DNA of 64,000 bases from Actinocorallia herbida (GTDB lineage: Bacteria; Actinomycetota; Actinomycetes; Streptosporangiales; Streptosporangiaceae): contig NZ_RJKE01000001.1 of assembly GCF_003751225.1 (NCBI RefSeq), positions 3,286,001 through 3,350,000 of the forward strand, in the 5' to 3' direction. This document shows positions 41,026-49,989 of the stretch, piece after piece; the stretch's first letter is position 1; each line of letters begins with the position of its first letter. The translations under genes were made by a program, and so were the position numbers. The notes beneath the pieces were generated by a model. It was not told the DNA's origin. It made no database searches and worked only from the letters and a program-made list of their open reading frames with translations.

Positions 41026-42201
41026 ATGACCGTCTTGGACGAGATTCGCCGGCTCGAACCCGAGTTCCGCGCCGAGGAGGAGCTTTCGGCCGAGCAGCGC
41101 TCGCTGACCGACCGGACGTTCAAGCACATGCAGGAGACCGGCCTGATGCGCGGTCTGCTGCCCGAGCGCTGGGGCGGCGCCGAGCTCTCGCTCCGCGAAC
41201 ACCTCACGTCCGTCTACGAACTGGGCCGCGTCGCCCCGTCGGCGGGCTGGGTCGCGGGCGTCATGGGGTCCCACCCGTGGCAGCTCTCGCTCTTCCCCGA
41301 GGAGACCCAGGCCGAGATCTGGGAGGGGAACCCGGACTGGAACGCCTCCTCCTCCTACGCCCCGACCGGCAAGATCGAGCCCGTCCCCGGCGGCTACAAG
41401 GTCTCCGGCCGCTGGTCGTTCTCCTCCGGCAGCGACCACGCCCAGGGCGTCATCCTCGGCGGATTCGCCGGGAAGGTCGAGGTCGCGCCGGGCGTCGAGG
41501 TGCCGAACTACGGGTCCGCGCTGCTCTTCCGCGACGAGTACGTCATCGAGGACACCTGGCACGTGCGCGGCTCGCGCGGCACGGGCAGCAAGGACATCGT
41601 CGTCGCGGACGTCCTCATCCCCGAGCGCCGCTTCCTGTCCAGCCCGCTGTACGAGTACAACCCCGAGCGCCCCGCGCCGGGCATGCTGACCAACCCCGGC
41701 AGCCTCTACAAGCTGCCCTGGGCCGTCATGTTCAACCTGGTGCTCGTCGCGCCGATGCTCGGCCTCGGCCGCCGCTTCCTCGACGACTGGACCGCCGAGA
41801 CCAGTGTCCGCAAGGCCAACTGGGGCGGCACCTACGCCGACGACGCGCTCATGCAGATGCACCTGGCCGAGGCCGAGTGGATCCACGACGCCGCCGTCGC
41901 CAAGATGTACAACGCGATCGACACGATCACCCAGGCGGCCGAGGCCGGCGTCCATCTCGAGCGCCAGGAGCGCGCCCGGATGCGCTGGAACATCACCAAG
42001 GGCTGCCAGGAGGTCGGCTTCTCGATCAACAAGCTGATGCGGGTCGCCTCGGGCCGGACGGTCTTCGTGGACCACCCCCTGCACCGCCTCTACCAGGACG
42101 TGGTCGCCGAGCTCGGCCACGCCTTCCTCGTCTCCGACGGCTGCGGCCAGTACTACGGCGCCGCGCTTCTCGGTTCGTCCGCTCCGGAGGTCATGCTGTG
42201 A
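41026..42201 (+). CDS. Flavin-dependent monooxygenase, oxygenase subunit (HsaA-like), copy 1
   Basis: A 391-aa acyl-CoA-dehydrogenase-fold FADH2-dependent hydroxylase. Seen: MRGLLPERWGGAELSLREHLTSVYELGRVAPSAGWVAGVMGSHPWQLSLFPEETQAEIW, YKVSGRWSFSSGSDHA, WHVRGSRGTGSKDIVV and C-terminal INKLMRVASGRTVFVDHPLHRLYQDV. Relatives such as HsaA hydroxylate phenols ortho to the hydroxyl to make catechols, using flavin from a separate reductase. That reductase is probably 58993-60162, under the same operator. AAGGA lies 9 bp before the ATG. The stop overlaps the dioxygenase start. Confidence 0.9.
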   Translation: MTVLDEIRRLEPEFRAEEELSAEQRSLTDRTFKHMQETGLMRGLLPERWGGAELSLREHLTSVYELGRVAPSAGWVAGVMGSHPWQLSLFPEETQAEIWEGNPDWNASSSYAPTGKIEPVPGGYKVSGRWSFSSGSDHAQGVILGGFAGKVEVAPGVEVPNYGSALLFRDEYVIEDTWHVRGSRGTGSKDIVVADVLIPERRFLSSPLYEYNPERPAPGMLTNPGSLYKLPWAVMFNLVLVAPMLGLGRRFLDDWTAETSVRKANWGGTYADDALMQMHLAEAEWIHDAAVAKMYNAIDTITQAAEAGVHLERQERARMRWNITKGCQEVGFSINKLMRVASGRTVFVDHPLHRLYQDVVAELGHAFLVSDGCGQYYGAALLGSSAPEVML

Positions 42202-43121
42202 TTTCGCAACTCGCTTACCTGGGAATCGCGTCCCCGAAGGCCGAGGAGTGGCGTCAGTACGCCACCCGCCTGCTCGGCGCCGTCCTCGCCGAGGACGGGT
42301 CCGACGGCGCGGTCCGCGTCAAGGTCGACGACGCGGGCTACCGCATCGCCGTGCACCCGGCCGCGGAGGACGAGCTCCGCTACGTCGGCTGGGCCTGCAA
42401 CAACGAGACCGCGCTGCGGTCCTACGTCGCGGAGCTGCGGGCCAAGGGCGTCGAGCTGCACGAGGGCGACGCGGAGGTGCTCAAGGAGCGCCAGGTCGCC
42501 GAGCTGTACTGGTTCACCGACCCGTTCGGCAATCGCCACGAACTCGTCTGGGGCCAGCACTCGACCCCCAACTCGTTCTTCCCCGGACGTCCGATGCGCG
42601 GCAGGTTCGTCACCGGCGACCTGGGCCTCGGGCACGTCGTGCTGATCGTCCCCGACCTCCAGGCGGCCGACGACTTCTACGCCGCGACCCTCGGCTTCCG
42701 CCTCTCCGACCGGGTCAAGAGCGACATCTTCAACCTGCGCTTCTACCACTGCAACGGCCGCCACCACTCCCTGGCCGTCGCGGAGATCCCCGGCATGACC
42801 GGCATCAACCACCTGATGCTGGAGGTCGAGTCCTTCGACGACCTGGGCACCGCCATCGACCTGTTCACCGAGGACGCCGACCGGGAGATCCTCCTGTCCC
42901 TGGGCCGGCACACCAACGACCTGATGACCTCGATCTACGTGCAGACGCCGTCGTCGCTCCAGATCGAGTACGGCCATGGCGGCATCGCCGTCGACGACCT
43001 CACCTGGGTCGCCGGGTCGCACGACCTCCCGTCCATCTGGGGCCACCACCGCTCCCAGGCCTACATCGACGGCCCTCCCGGGATCTTCCGCGAGCTCGAA
43101 GGAACGGAGGCGGCCCAGTGA
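42198..43121 (+). CDS. Extradiol ring-cleavage dioxygenase (type I, HsaC/BphC-like)
   Basis: A 307-aa two-domain vicinal-oxygen-chelate dioxygenase. The C-terminal domain has the Fe(II) ligands His146 (GLGHVVL), His205 (GINHLMLE) and Glu257 (LQIEYGHG), plus the nearby Tyr. Length is close to BphC/HsaC (about 300). It opens a catechol beside the two hydroxyls (meta cleavage). The GTG start forms GTGA with the monooxygenase stop. It is the only ring-cleaving dioxygenase in the window, serving both monooxygenases. Confidence 0.94.
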   Translation: MISQLAYLGIASPKAEEWRQYATRLLGAVLAEDGSDGAVRVKVDDAGYRIAVHPAAEDELRYVGWACNNETALRSYVAELRAKGVELHEGDAEVLKERQVAELYWFTDPFGNRHELVWGQHSTPNSFFPGRPMRGRFVTGDLGLGHVVLIVPDLQAADDFYAATLGFRLSDRVKSDIFNLRFYHCNGRHHSLAVAEIPGMTGINHLMLEVESFDDLGTAIDLFTEDADREILLSLGRHTNDLMTSIYVQTPSSLQIEYGHGGIAVDDLTWVAGSHDLPSIWGHHRSQAYIDGPPGIFRELEGTEAAQ

Positions 43122-43963
43122 CCGCCGAACTGCGCGTCTCGGACATCGCGATCAAGGGCGGCCGCCACCTCCGGGTGAACGAGACCGGCACGCCCGGACA
43201 GCCCGCCCTGCTGTTCCTGCACGGCTCGGGCCCCGGCGTCACCGCCGCGTCCAACTGGCGCGAGGTCCTGCTCGGCCTCGGCGACACGTACCACTGCGTC
43301 GCGCCCGACATCCTCGGGTTCGGTGACTCCTCCTACCCGGACCCGCAGCCGCAGGGCTTCGCCGCCCAGGCCGAGGTCCGCATCGAGGCGCTGCTGGAGC
43401 TGGTCGACGCGCTCGGGCTGGAGAAGGTCGTGCTCGTCGGCAACTCGATGGGCGGCATGTACTCGCTGCGCATCGCCCAGCTGCGGCCCGAGCTCGTCGA
43501 CCGGATCATCCTCATGGGCTCCGGCGGCATGCCCGGCCTCGCCCCGGCCCCCGGCCTGATCAAGCTGATCACCTACTTCGACGACCCGACCGTCGAGGCG
43601 ATGGCCGATCTGCTCATCCAGTTCGTCCACGACAAGTCGGCCTTCGGGGACAAGGTCGAGGAGGTCGCGGCCGAGCGGATGCCGATCGTGCGGCGGCCGT
43701 GGATCGAGGAGGGCCACCGGGCCATGTTCGCCCCGGAGATGCTCACCTTCGCGCCGGAGGAACTCGCCGAGATCGACCTGCCGACCCTGGTCGTGCACGG
43801 CCGCCAGGACGTCATCGTGCCGATCGAGTGCAGCTACTACCTGGCGGAGAACCTGCCGCAGGCGGACCTGTACGTCATGAACAAGTGCGGCCACTGGACC
43901 CAGATCGAGCAGGCCGCGCGATTCCAGGCGATCGTCCGGGACTTCGTCCCGAGCGGCCGCTAG
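43118..43963 (+). CDS. Meta-cleavage product hydrolase (HsaD/BphD-like), copy 1
   Basis: A 281-aa alpha/beta hydrolase. Catalytic triad Ser110 (GNSMGG), Asp231 (HGRQDVIV), His259 (CGHWTQIE); oxyanion region LFLHGSGPGVTAASNWREVL, typical of BphD/HsaD/MhpC. It hydrolyses the C-C bond of the 2-hydroxy-6-oxo-dienoate made by the dioxygenase. GTG start overlaps the dioxygenase stop (GTGA). Confidence 0.92.
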   Translation: MTAELRVSDIAIKGGRHLRVNETGTPGQPALLFLHGSGPGVTAASNWREVLLGLGDTYHCVAPDILGFGDSSYPDPQPQGFAAQAEVRIEALLELVDALGLEKVVLVGNSMGGMYSLRIAQLRPELVDRIILMGSGGMPGLAPAPGLIKLITYFDDPTVEAMADLLIQFVHDKSAFGDKVEEVAAERMPIVRRPWIEEGHRAMFAPEMLTFAPEELAEIDLPTLVVHGRQDVIVPIECSYYLAENLPQADLYVMNKCGHWTQIEQAARFQAIVRDFVPSGR

Positions 43964-43978
43964 AGGGGGAACCGACAC

Positions 43979-45154
43979 ATGAGCATGATCGACAAGGCGA
44001 GGGCGGCGGCGCCGACCCTCGCCGCGGCCGACGCCGAAGGCGCGGCCCAGGGCCGCCTCACCGACGAGGCGGTCGCGGCGCTCGACTCGATCGGGGTGCT
44101 CCGCGCCCTCCAGCCCGCCCGCTGGGGCGGCGGCGAGGTCCACCTCACCGAGTACGCCGAGACCGTCATCGAGATCGGCCGCAGCTCGGCCTCCGCCGGC
44201 TGGGTGGCGTCGGTGGTCGGCGTGCACCCGTGGCAGATCGCCCTCTTCCCCGAGGAGACGCAGACCGAGATCTGGGGCGAGGACCCGGCGCGCAAGATCG
44301 CCTCCTCCTACACCCCGACCGGCAGGATCGAGAAGGTCCCCGGCGGCTACCAGGTCTCCGGCCGCTGGAGCTTCTCCTCCGGATCCGGCATCTGTGACGG
44401 CGTCATCCTCGGCGGCATCGCCGGACGCCGCGAGGTGAACGGCGTCGAGTACCCCGACTTCACCTCGGTGATCCTCGACCGCGCGGACTACCGGATCGAG
44501 GAGACCTGGAACGTCGCGGGCCTGCGCGGGACCGGGTCGAACGACATCGTCGTCGACGGCGTCTTCGTGCCCGAGCACCGCGGCCAGTCGCACGTCCTCT
44601 ACACGCACGGCCTCGGCACCCCGCTGCCCGGCCAGGAGCTCAACGACGGCCCCCTCTACCGGACGCCCTGGGCGGTCACCTTCAACCTGATCATCGCGGC
44701 CGGGGCCGTCGGCGCGTCGCTCGGCTTCTACGACCAGTGGGTCGCCGAGACCCGCGCCCGCCGCACCAACTACGGCCAGCTCCTCCGCGAGGAGCACCTC
44801 GTGCAGAACCACCTCGCCGAGGCCGCCTGGCAGCTCGACGCGGCGGTGCTCAAGGTCAAGCGCGCGGCGGACGAGCTGATGGAGGCCGCCTCCCGGCACG
44901 AGATCCCCTCCCTGGAGCAGCGCGCCTTCTGGCGCTGGGACGTCGCCCGCGCGGCGAACGGCGCCACCGACGCCGTCCAGGAGCTGATGCGGGTCTCCTC
45001 GGGCCGCGCGGCCTTCGTCGACCACCCGCTCCAGACCAGGTTCCAGGACGCGATCAGCGCGAGCAGCCACGCCTTCCTGTTCGACGACCCGCTGGCCAAG
45101 GCCTGGGCCGGGCGCCATCTCGGCGCCGAGAAGCTCGAGGCGGTGCACCTGTGA
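43979..45154 (+). CDS. Flavin-dependent monooxygenase, oxygenase subunit (HsaA-like), copy 2
   Basis: A 391-aa paralogue of the product of 41026 with the same length and shared blocks: LQPARWGGGEVHLTEYAETVIEIGRSSASAGWVASVVGVHPWQIALFPEETQTEIW, YQVSGRWSFSSGSGICDG, WNVAGLRGTGSNDIVVDG and VQELMRVSSGRAAFVDHPLQTRFQDA. Together with the hydrolase that follows it repeats the monooxygenase-hydrolase order of the first half of the operon, but without a second dioxygenase. It probably hydroxylates a later or alternative phenolic intermediate. GAGGGGGAACC precedes the ATG. Confidence 0.9.
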   Translation: MSMIDKARAAAPTLAAADAEGAAQGRLTDEAVAALDSIGVLRALQPARWGGGEVHLTEYAETVIEIGRSSASAGWVASVVGVHPWQIALFPEETQTEIWGEDPARKIASSYTPTGRIEKVPGGYQVSGRWSFSSGSGICDGVILGGIAGRREVNGVEYPDFTSVILDRADYRIEETWNVAGLRGTGSNDIVVDGVFVPEHRGQSHVLYTHGLGTPLPGQELNDGPLYRTPWAVTFNLIIAAGAVGASLGFYDQWVAETRARRTNYGQLLREEHLVQNHLAEAAWQLDAAVLKVKRAADELMEAASRHEIPSLEQRAFWRWDVARAANGATDAVQELMRVSSGRAAFVDHPLQTRFQDAISASSHAFLFDDPLAKAWAGRHLGAEKLEAVHL

Positions 45155-46011
45155 GCGCCCTGATCACCTCCGGCGACGTCACGGTCTCCGTCCGCGGCGA
45201 GTCGCTGACGTTCCGCCTGCACGAGAGCGGCGAGCGGAACTCCGAGGCCGTGCTGTTCCTGCACGGCTCGGGCCCCGGCGCGACCGGGCTGTCGAACTGG
45301 GAACGGGTCATCGCCGACCTCGGGCACCGGTTCTGGTGCCTCGCGCCCGACCAGATCGGGTTCGGCGACTCCGCCCACCCGCTCGACGCCCCGCGCGGCA
45401 TGGGCCCGTTCAACGAACTGCGCGCCGAGGCGCTGCTGGCGCTGGTCGACGCGCTGGGCCTGACCAAGGTCCACCTGGTCGGCAACTCGATGGGCGGGCA
45501 GCTCGCGCTCCTGATGACGCTGGCCCGTCCCGAGCTGGTCGGGAAGATCCTGCTCATGGGCAGCGGGGGAGCGCCGGGGATGCCGGTCAGCCCGGGTCTC
45601 ACCCACCTGCGCGAGTTCTACGCCGATCCTTCCGCCGCGTCGCTGGAAGGCCTCCTCACGGAGTTCGTGTACGACCTCGAACCGCTGCGCGGCACCGTCG
45701 ACCGGGTCGTCAAGGAGCGGATGTCCTACGTGACCCGCGAGGACGTCCGCCGCTCCCACGAGGCGTCCTTCGACCCGCAGGGCGCGCGCCGCTTCTTCAC
45801 CCCCGAGGAACTGGCGACCGTCACCCACGAGGTGCTGTGCGTGCACGGCCGCGACGACCGCATCATCCCGGTCGACGCGAGCCGGTACTTCGCCGACAAC
45901 CTCCCCAACGCCGACCTCTACGTCCTCGCCCAGTGCGGCCACTGGACCCAGATCGAGCACCCCGAGAAGTTCGAGACGCTCCTCCTGGCCCTCGTCGACG
46001 GACGCATCTAA
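45151..46011 (+). CDS. Meta-cleavage product hydrolase-like alpha/beta hydrolase, copy 2
   Basis: A 286-aa paralogue of the product of 43118. Triad Ser113 (GNSMGG), Asp236 (HGRDDRII), His264 (CGHWTQIE); LFLHGSGPGATGLSNWERVI near the N-terminus. GTG 45151 overlaps the monooxygenase stop. It may act on a second ring-fission product or have diverged to an ester/diketone substrate. Confidence 0.9.
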   Translation: MSALITSGDVTVSVRGESLTFRLHESGERNSEAVLFLHGSGPGATGLSNWERVIADLGHRFWCLAPDQIGFGDSAHPLDAPRGMGPFNELRAEALLALVDALGLTKVHLVGNSMGGQLALLMTLARPELVGKILLMGSGGAPGMPVSPGLTHLREFYADPSAASLEGLLTEFVYDLEPLRGTVDRVVKERMSYVTREDVRRSHEASFDPQGARRFFTPEELATVTHEVLCVHGRDDRIIPVDASRYFADNLPNADLYVLAQCGHWTQIEHPEKFETLLLALVDGRI

Positions 46012-46024
46012 AGGAACCCGCACC

Positions 46025-46867
46025 ATGCGCATCGCCAATCACGCGGGCCGCGCCGTCCTGGTCCTCTCGGACGACAAGGCCGCGGACATCGCCACGGCCT
46101 CCCGCGGCCTGTTCAGCCCCCGGATCCAGGGCGTCTACGACCGCTGGGCCGAGTTCACGGCCTGGGCCGCGACCGCAGACCCCGTCGCGGACGTGGACCT
46201 CGACAAGGCCCGGCTCGGCTCGCCTTCGCCGACCCCTTCCCAGGTCGTCGCCATCGGCCTGAACTACGCCGACCACGCCGCGGAGACGGGCTTCGAACCG
46301 CCGAAGGACCTTCCGCCGGTCTTCACCAAGTTCGCCTCGTCGATCACGGGTCCCTACGGCGACATCGCCCTCCCCGAGGGCGGCCACACCGACTGGGAGG
46401 TCGAGGTCGTCGCGGTCATCGGCAAGAAGGCCCACAAGGTCCCCGAATCCGACGCCTGGTCCTATGTCGCGGGCCTGACCGTCGGCCAGGACCTCTCCGA
46501 ACGCATCCTCCAGTTCGTGGGCCAGGCCCCCCAGTTCGGCTTCGCCAAGTCCTACCCGGGCTTCGCCCCCATCGGCCCCTGGCTCACCACCCTGGACGAC
46601 GTCCCCGACAAGGACGACCTGGCCCTCGGCTGCTCCATCGACGGCGAGACCGTCCAGGACGGCCGCACCTCAAAACTGATCTTCTCCATCCCGAAGACCA
46701 TCGCCGAACTCACCGAAGTCATCACCCTTCACCCCGGCGACGTCATCTTCACCGGCACCCCCGACGGCGTGGGCCTGGGCATGACCCCCCAGCGCTTCCT
46801 CCAGCCGGGCGAAACCCTCCGCACCTGGGTCGAGGGCCTGGGCGAGATGACCCACACCTTCCACTGA
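46025..46867 (+). CDS. Fumarylacetoacetate hydrolase (FAH) family protein
   Basis: A 280-aa FAH-fold enzyme. VVAIGLNYADHAAETGFEPPKDLPPVFTKFASSITGPYGDI and HTDWEVEVVAVIGKKAHKV carry the metal-binding Glu/Asp pattern (ExE). The C-terminal ITLHPGDVIFTGTPDGVGLG closes the family signature. Members hydrolyse beta-diketo/acylpyruvate acids or hydrate/decarboxylate dienoates. As last gene of the operon it likely splits an acylpyruvate-like product, replacing the usual hydratase/aldolase route. AAGGAAC precedes the ATG, and a large hairpin follows. Confidence 0.9.
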   Translation: MRIANHAGRAVLVLSDDKAADIATASRGLFSPRIQGVYDRWAEFTAWAATADPVADVDLDKARLGSPSPTPSQVVAIGLNYADHAAETGFEPPKDLPPVFTKFASSITGPYGDIALPEGGHTDWEVEVVAVIGKKAHKVPESDAWSYVAGLTVGQDLSERILQFVGQAPQFGFAKSYPGFAPIGPWLTTLDDVPDKDDLALGCSIDGETVQDGRTSKLIFSIPKTIAELTEVITLHPGDVIFTGTPDGVGLGMTPQRFLQPGETLRTWVEGLGEMTHTFH

Positions 46868-47188
46868 GAACCTCCGCACGACCCGGGCCCCGGGGCGCCC
46901 TGCCCCGGGGGCCGGGTCGGGCGCGGTCGAGGAAGCGCTGGAGCCGGGAGGACGGAGAGGAGCGGGCCGCGGGGACTTGGGGGAGGGGGCGCGGGATGGA
47001 CGGTGCTGCGCGCTCACCATGCGCGCCACTGTCCCTGCGCGGGAGCCGGAAGCGACGGCTGTGCGGGGAATCTCCCCGACCGGGAGAGACCGATCGCCCT
47101 GTGGCCACCGCCCACCGACGGTGGCCACGGCGCGAGCACCGCTGCCGACGGCGGCCTTCGACGACGAGGGCGCAGGCCCCTCGGGCGG
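46868..47188. other. Gene-free region between convergent FAH and phosphatase genes
   Basis: These 321 bp hold the terminator at 46880-46918 and otherwise GC-rich sequence. Several open frames cross it on both strands, but none has a ribosome site or a protein-like composition, so I call no gene here. Confidence 0.55.
46880..46918. terminator. Large hairpin terminator of the meta-cleavage operon
   Basis: GACCCGGGCCCCGGGGC (46880-46896) pairs with GCCCCGGGGGCCGGGTC (46902-46918): 17-bp stem, one mismatch, 5-base loop, 13 bp after the FAH stop. Confidence 0.78.
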
Positions 47189-48256
47189 TCAGCCGACCAG
47201 GAGGGCGGCCTTGAGGTGCTTCAGTTCGGCGGCGGTGAGGCCGAGGCCGTCCTTCTCGTAGGCGGGGAAGGTGCCGAAGGTCTCTTTGACCTGGTCGAAG
47301 CCGGCGTTGAGATAGGCGGGGCGGACGTCCAGGAGGGGCTTGTAGACCTTCGCCAGGAACGGGGGAAGGGCGTCGAGGGTCGAGGCGTTGGCGGCGGCGC
47401 GGTAGTCGTTGCTGGCGAGGTAGTCGCGCATGATCGTGGCGCGGGGGACGCCGAGCGCGGTGAGCAGCGCGGCGGCGGCCCAGCCGGTGCGGTCCTTGCC
47501 CGCGGTGCAGTGGAAGAGGACGGCGTGGGAGCCGGTGCCGGCCAGGCCGTCGAAGACGCTGGTGTAGGCGGCTCGGCCGCTGTCGGAGGCGACCATGGCC
47601 CGCTCACCGTCGATCATCATCTGCTCGGCGGCCTGCTCGCTCGTCGGCAGGGTGTAGCCGGAGCCGCCGCCGGACACGTCAGCGATCACGAGGCGGATGC
47701 CGGAGGGCAGCTTGTCACGGCCGAGGGCGCGCTCGAAGCCGGTGCGCAGGTCGTAGGCGAGTTCGATGCCGAGGCGCTTCAGTTTCGCCTGGTCTGCGGT
47801 GGTGAGCTTGTTGAGCGCGTCGGTCCGGTAGACCTTGCCCATGCGCACCCACTTGCCGTTCTTGGTCCGGTAGCCGCCGGCGTCGCGGAAGTTGACGGTG
47901 CCGGAGAGCCGCACGAGGCGGTCGGCGAGGTGCAGCGAGCCGCCGTGGTCGGGGACGAGGGAGAACCACCGGCGGTCGGCGGCGGGCAGGCCCCGCACGG
48001 TGACGGTCGCGGCGCCGTCGCCGCGGGCCACTGTCCTGCCGACCGCCTTGACGGCCACGCGCTTCACCCCGGGGGCCTTCCAGGAGACGGTGAACGAGCC
48101 GTCGTCGTTGGCCGTGACGGTGGCCGCGGTGAAGGGGATGCGCGCGGCGCGGAGGTCCTGGGGGAGTCGAGGGGCGGCGAGCGCGCCGGTGGCGACGCCG
48201 TCGAGGATGAGGACGGCCACGGTCAGGGTCGATGCGGCCGATGCCAGGTTCTTCAT
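47189..48256 (-). CDS. Secreted tyrosine-phosphatase-family protein
   Basis: A 355-aa exported dual-specificity/tyrosine phosphatase of the bacterial (IphP/LipA-like) type. Signal peptide to about residue 27 (STLTVAVLILDGVATGALAA). A short beta domain (about 35-105; FTAATVTANDDGSFTVSWKAPGVKRVAVKAVG, fibronectin-like) precedes the catalytic domain: SGTVNFRDAGGYRT, the general-acid region, and the P-loop HCTAGKDRTG with Cys250. Substrate unknown: phosphoprotein, phosphoinositide or sugar phosphate. It is 105 bp downstream of a Ser/Thr kinase on the same strand. ATG 48256 starts the signal peptide. Confidence 0.87.
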   Translation of the reverse strand: MKNLASAASTLTVAVLILDGVATGALAAPRLPQDLRAARIPFTAATVTANDDGSFTVSWKAPGVKRVAVKAVGRTVARGDGAATVTVRGLPAADRRWFSLVPDHGGSLHLADRLVRLSGTVNFRDAGGYRTKNGKWVRMGKVYRTDALNKLTTADQAKLKRLGIELAYDLRTGFERALGRDKLPSGIRLVIADVSGGGSGYTLPTSEQAAEQMMIDGERAMVASDSGRAAYTSVFDGLAGTGSHAVLFHCTAGKDRTGWAAAALLTALGVPRATIMRDYLASNDYRAAANASTLDALPPFLAKVYKPLLDVRPAYLNAGFDQVKETFGTFPAYEKDGLGLTAAELKHLKAALLVG

Positions 48257-48309
48257 GGGTGGGAAGGTTCCTCTCGGCGGATGAGACGACGGGGAACTCG
48301 CGTCCACGG

Positions 48310-48330
48310 GATCTTAAATGTTGGAAGATC
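48310..48330 (-). promoter_or_regulatory. Inverted repeat before the phosphatase gene
   Basis: GATCTT (48310-48315), 9 bp, AAGATC (48325-48330) in the 105-bp gap between kinase and phosphatase. This AT-rich patch is a candidate promoter or operator for the phosphatase alone. Confidence 0.4.
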
Positions 48331-48361
48331 TCCAGAAAATAGCCGTTATGCGAAGGGCGGG

Positions 48362-49822
48362 CTACGGGTAGGAGAGACAGGTGGTGCCGTTCGCCCGGAC
48401 GTTCGGTTCGGCGGGGAAGAGCCAGCGGCACACCGTCGTGAGGGGGATCGCCTTCGAGCCGTTGCCCTGACAGGTGAGGGAGCCGTTGAGGTAGAAGTAC
48501 ACCGGGTAGCCGTGGGACGAGCAGTACCGGGCCATGTCCTGTGTGGCGACGGTGCCGAGCGTTCTCGGGTTCGAGGACGGCGACGGCGAGGGCTTCGGGC
48601 TCGCGGAGGACGACGGCTTCGAGGGGGACGGCGTGGTGGCGCCGGTGCCGCCGCCCGGTTTCGGTGTGTTGTCCGGAGCCGGGGCGCCGCCCTGGCTCTT
48701 CGGGGTCTTGGACGGGCGGGGCGTCTTCGTGGGCGGAGGCGTCACGACGGCCTGCGCCGCCGCGGAGCCCGTGGGGCTCGTGGGCTCGACGGCCGCGTCG
48801 AGGGCGGTCCGCGGCGGGTCGGCGGGCTCCTGCGTCCGGAGGGCGGGGACGGCGAAGTAGCCGATTCCGGCGAGTGCCAGCGCGGTCAGGGCCGCGGCGG
48901 CGAGCCGGACGCGGCGGCCTCGCCCGCCCAGGGACGCGAGTGCGCCGGGCCGTGCCCGCTCGTCGGCGCCGGGTTCGGGGGCGGGGCCGTCGCCGGTGAC
49001 CCAGGCGGGCGCGGGAAGAGCGCGGAGGAGCTCGCCGACGTCGACGGCGGTGGGGCGCCCGGCGGGGTCCTTGTCGAGGCAGGACCGGACGATCGCTTTG
49101 AGCCGGCCGTCCAGGCCGTCCAGGTCCGGTTCGCCGTGGAGGACCGCGTACATGACGCCGGAGATCGTCGTGCCGCCGAAGGCGGGCTTCCCCGTGGCGG
49201 CGTAGGCCATGGTCGCGCCCCAGGCGAACAGGTCGCCCGCCGGACCCGCCTCGTCCCCGCGGAAGTACTCGGGGGCGGTGTATCCGGGGGTGCCCACGGT
49301 CTGGCTGCCGGTGAGCGACTGGCTGAGGTCCAGGGCGCGGGCGATCCCGAAGTCGATCACCACGGGTCCGTCAGGGCCGAGGATCACGTTGCCCGGCTTG
49401 AAGTCGCGGTGGACCACCCCGGCGCCGTGGATCGCGGCGAGCGCCGTCACCGTGTTGAGGGCCAGTCGCTCAAGGGCCGCCCCGCCGCGCACTCCGTCGG
49501 TGTGCACCGAGAGCTGCAACGACGGTCCGTCCACGAACTCGCTGACGATGTAGGGCTGCCCGTCCAGGACCCCGCTGTCGAGCACCTGGGCGGTGCAGAA
49601 GGGCGCGACCCGTTTGGCGAGCTCCACCTCATCGAGGAAACGTGTGCGCGCGACCTCGTTGGCGATCAGATGGGCGTGCAGGAGCTTGACCGCGGCACGC
49701 CGACCGCCCTCGGCGCACCCGAGGAAAACGGTCCCCTGCCCCCCGGCCCCGAGCCTGCCCTGCAGAAGATACGGCCCCACACTCGTCGGATCCGCCGACA
49801 GAAGCGGTGACGGTCCAGCCAC
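48362..49822 (-). CDS. Membrane Ser/Thr protein kinase (PknB type) with extracellular domain
   Basis: A 486-aa transmembrane kinase. Kinase domain about 17-270: glycine loop GRLGAGGQGTVF, Lys46 in AAVKLL, HRDFKPGN (138-145), DFG (157-159) and TVGTPGYTAPEYF. A membrane helix lies near 310-330 (LAAAALTALALAGIGYFAV), then a Pro/Ser/Thr-rich stalk, then a C-terminal domain with three Cys (ARYCSSHGYPVYFYLNGSLTCQGNGSK...TVCRWLFPAEPNVRANGTTCLSYP has four). The extracellular part is not a PASTA domain. GTG 49822 with GGAGG close upstream is the chosen start. Probably senses a ligand outside the cell, possibly opposed by the secreted phosphatase next to it only in an indirect way. Confidence 0.9.
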   Translation of the reverse strand: MAGPSPLLSADPTSVGPYLLQGRLGAGGQGTVFLGCAEGGRRAAVKLLHAHLIANEVARTRFLDEVELAKRVAPFCTAQVLDSGVLDGQPYIVSEFVDGPSLQLSVHTDGVRGGAALERLALNTVTALAAIHGAGVVHRDFKPGNVILGPDGPVVIDFGIARALDLSQSLTGSQTVGTPGYTAPEYFRGDEAGPAGDLFAWGATMAYAATGKPAFGGTTISGVMYAVLHGEPDLDGLDGRLKAIVRSCLDKDPAGRPTAVDVGELLRALPAPAWVTGDGPAPEPGADERARPGALASLGGRGRRVRLAAAALTALALAGIGYFAVPALRTQEPADPPRTALDAAVEPTSPTGSAAAQAVVTPPPTKTPRPSKTPKSQGGAPAPDNTPKPGGGTGATTPSPSKPSSSASPKPSPSPSSNPRTLGTVATQDMARYCSSHGYPVYFYLNGSLTCQGNGSKAIPLTTVCRWLFPAEPNVRANGTTCLSYP

Positions 49823-49989
49823 ACATCCTCCACAACTCGGACGATTCCAAGATCCTATCCACCCCCGAACCCGGTTCGGCGACGATCGGAGGACTCCGCA
49901 CTCCGTCTGGTCCCGGCCATGAGTCGGCCAAGCGCGATTACCCGGCGCTCGATCCGGGGGATCTGTACCGAGCACGATCGGAGGTGGGC

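Noticed and set aside
33349-46867. Assignment of the region as a classical cholesterol/steroid (kstD-hsa) cluster
   Set aside because: KshA/B, KstR-type sites, hsaEFG and side-chain beta-oxidation genes are missing; only enzyme classes are shared.
46977-47188. Open frames in the gap between the FAH and phosphatase genes
   Set aside because: Composition is Arg/Pro-rich with no ribosome site and they run into the phosphatase on the antisense strand.
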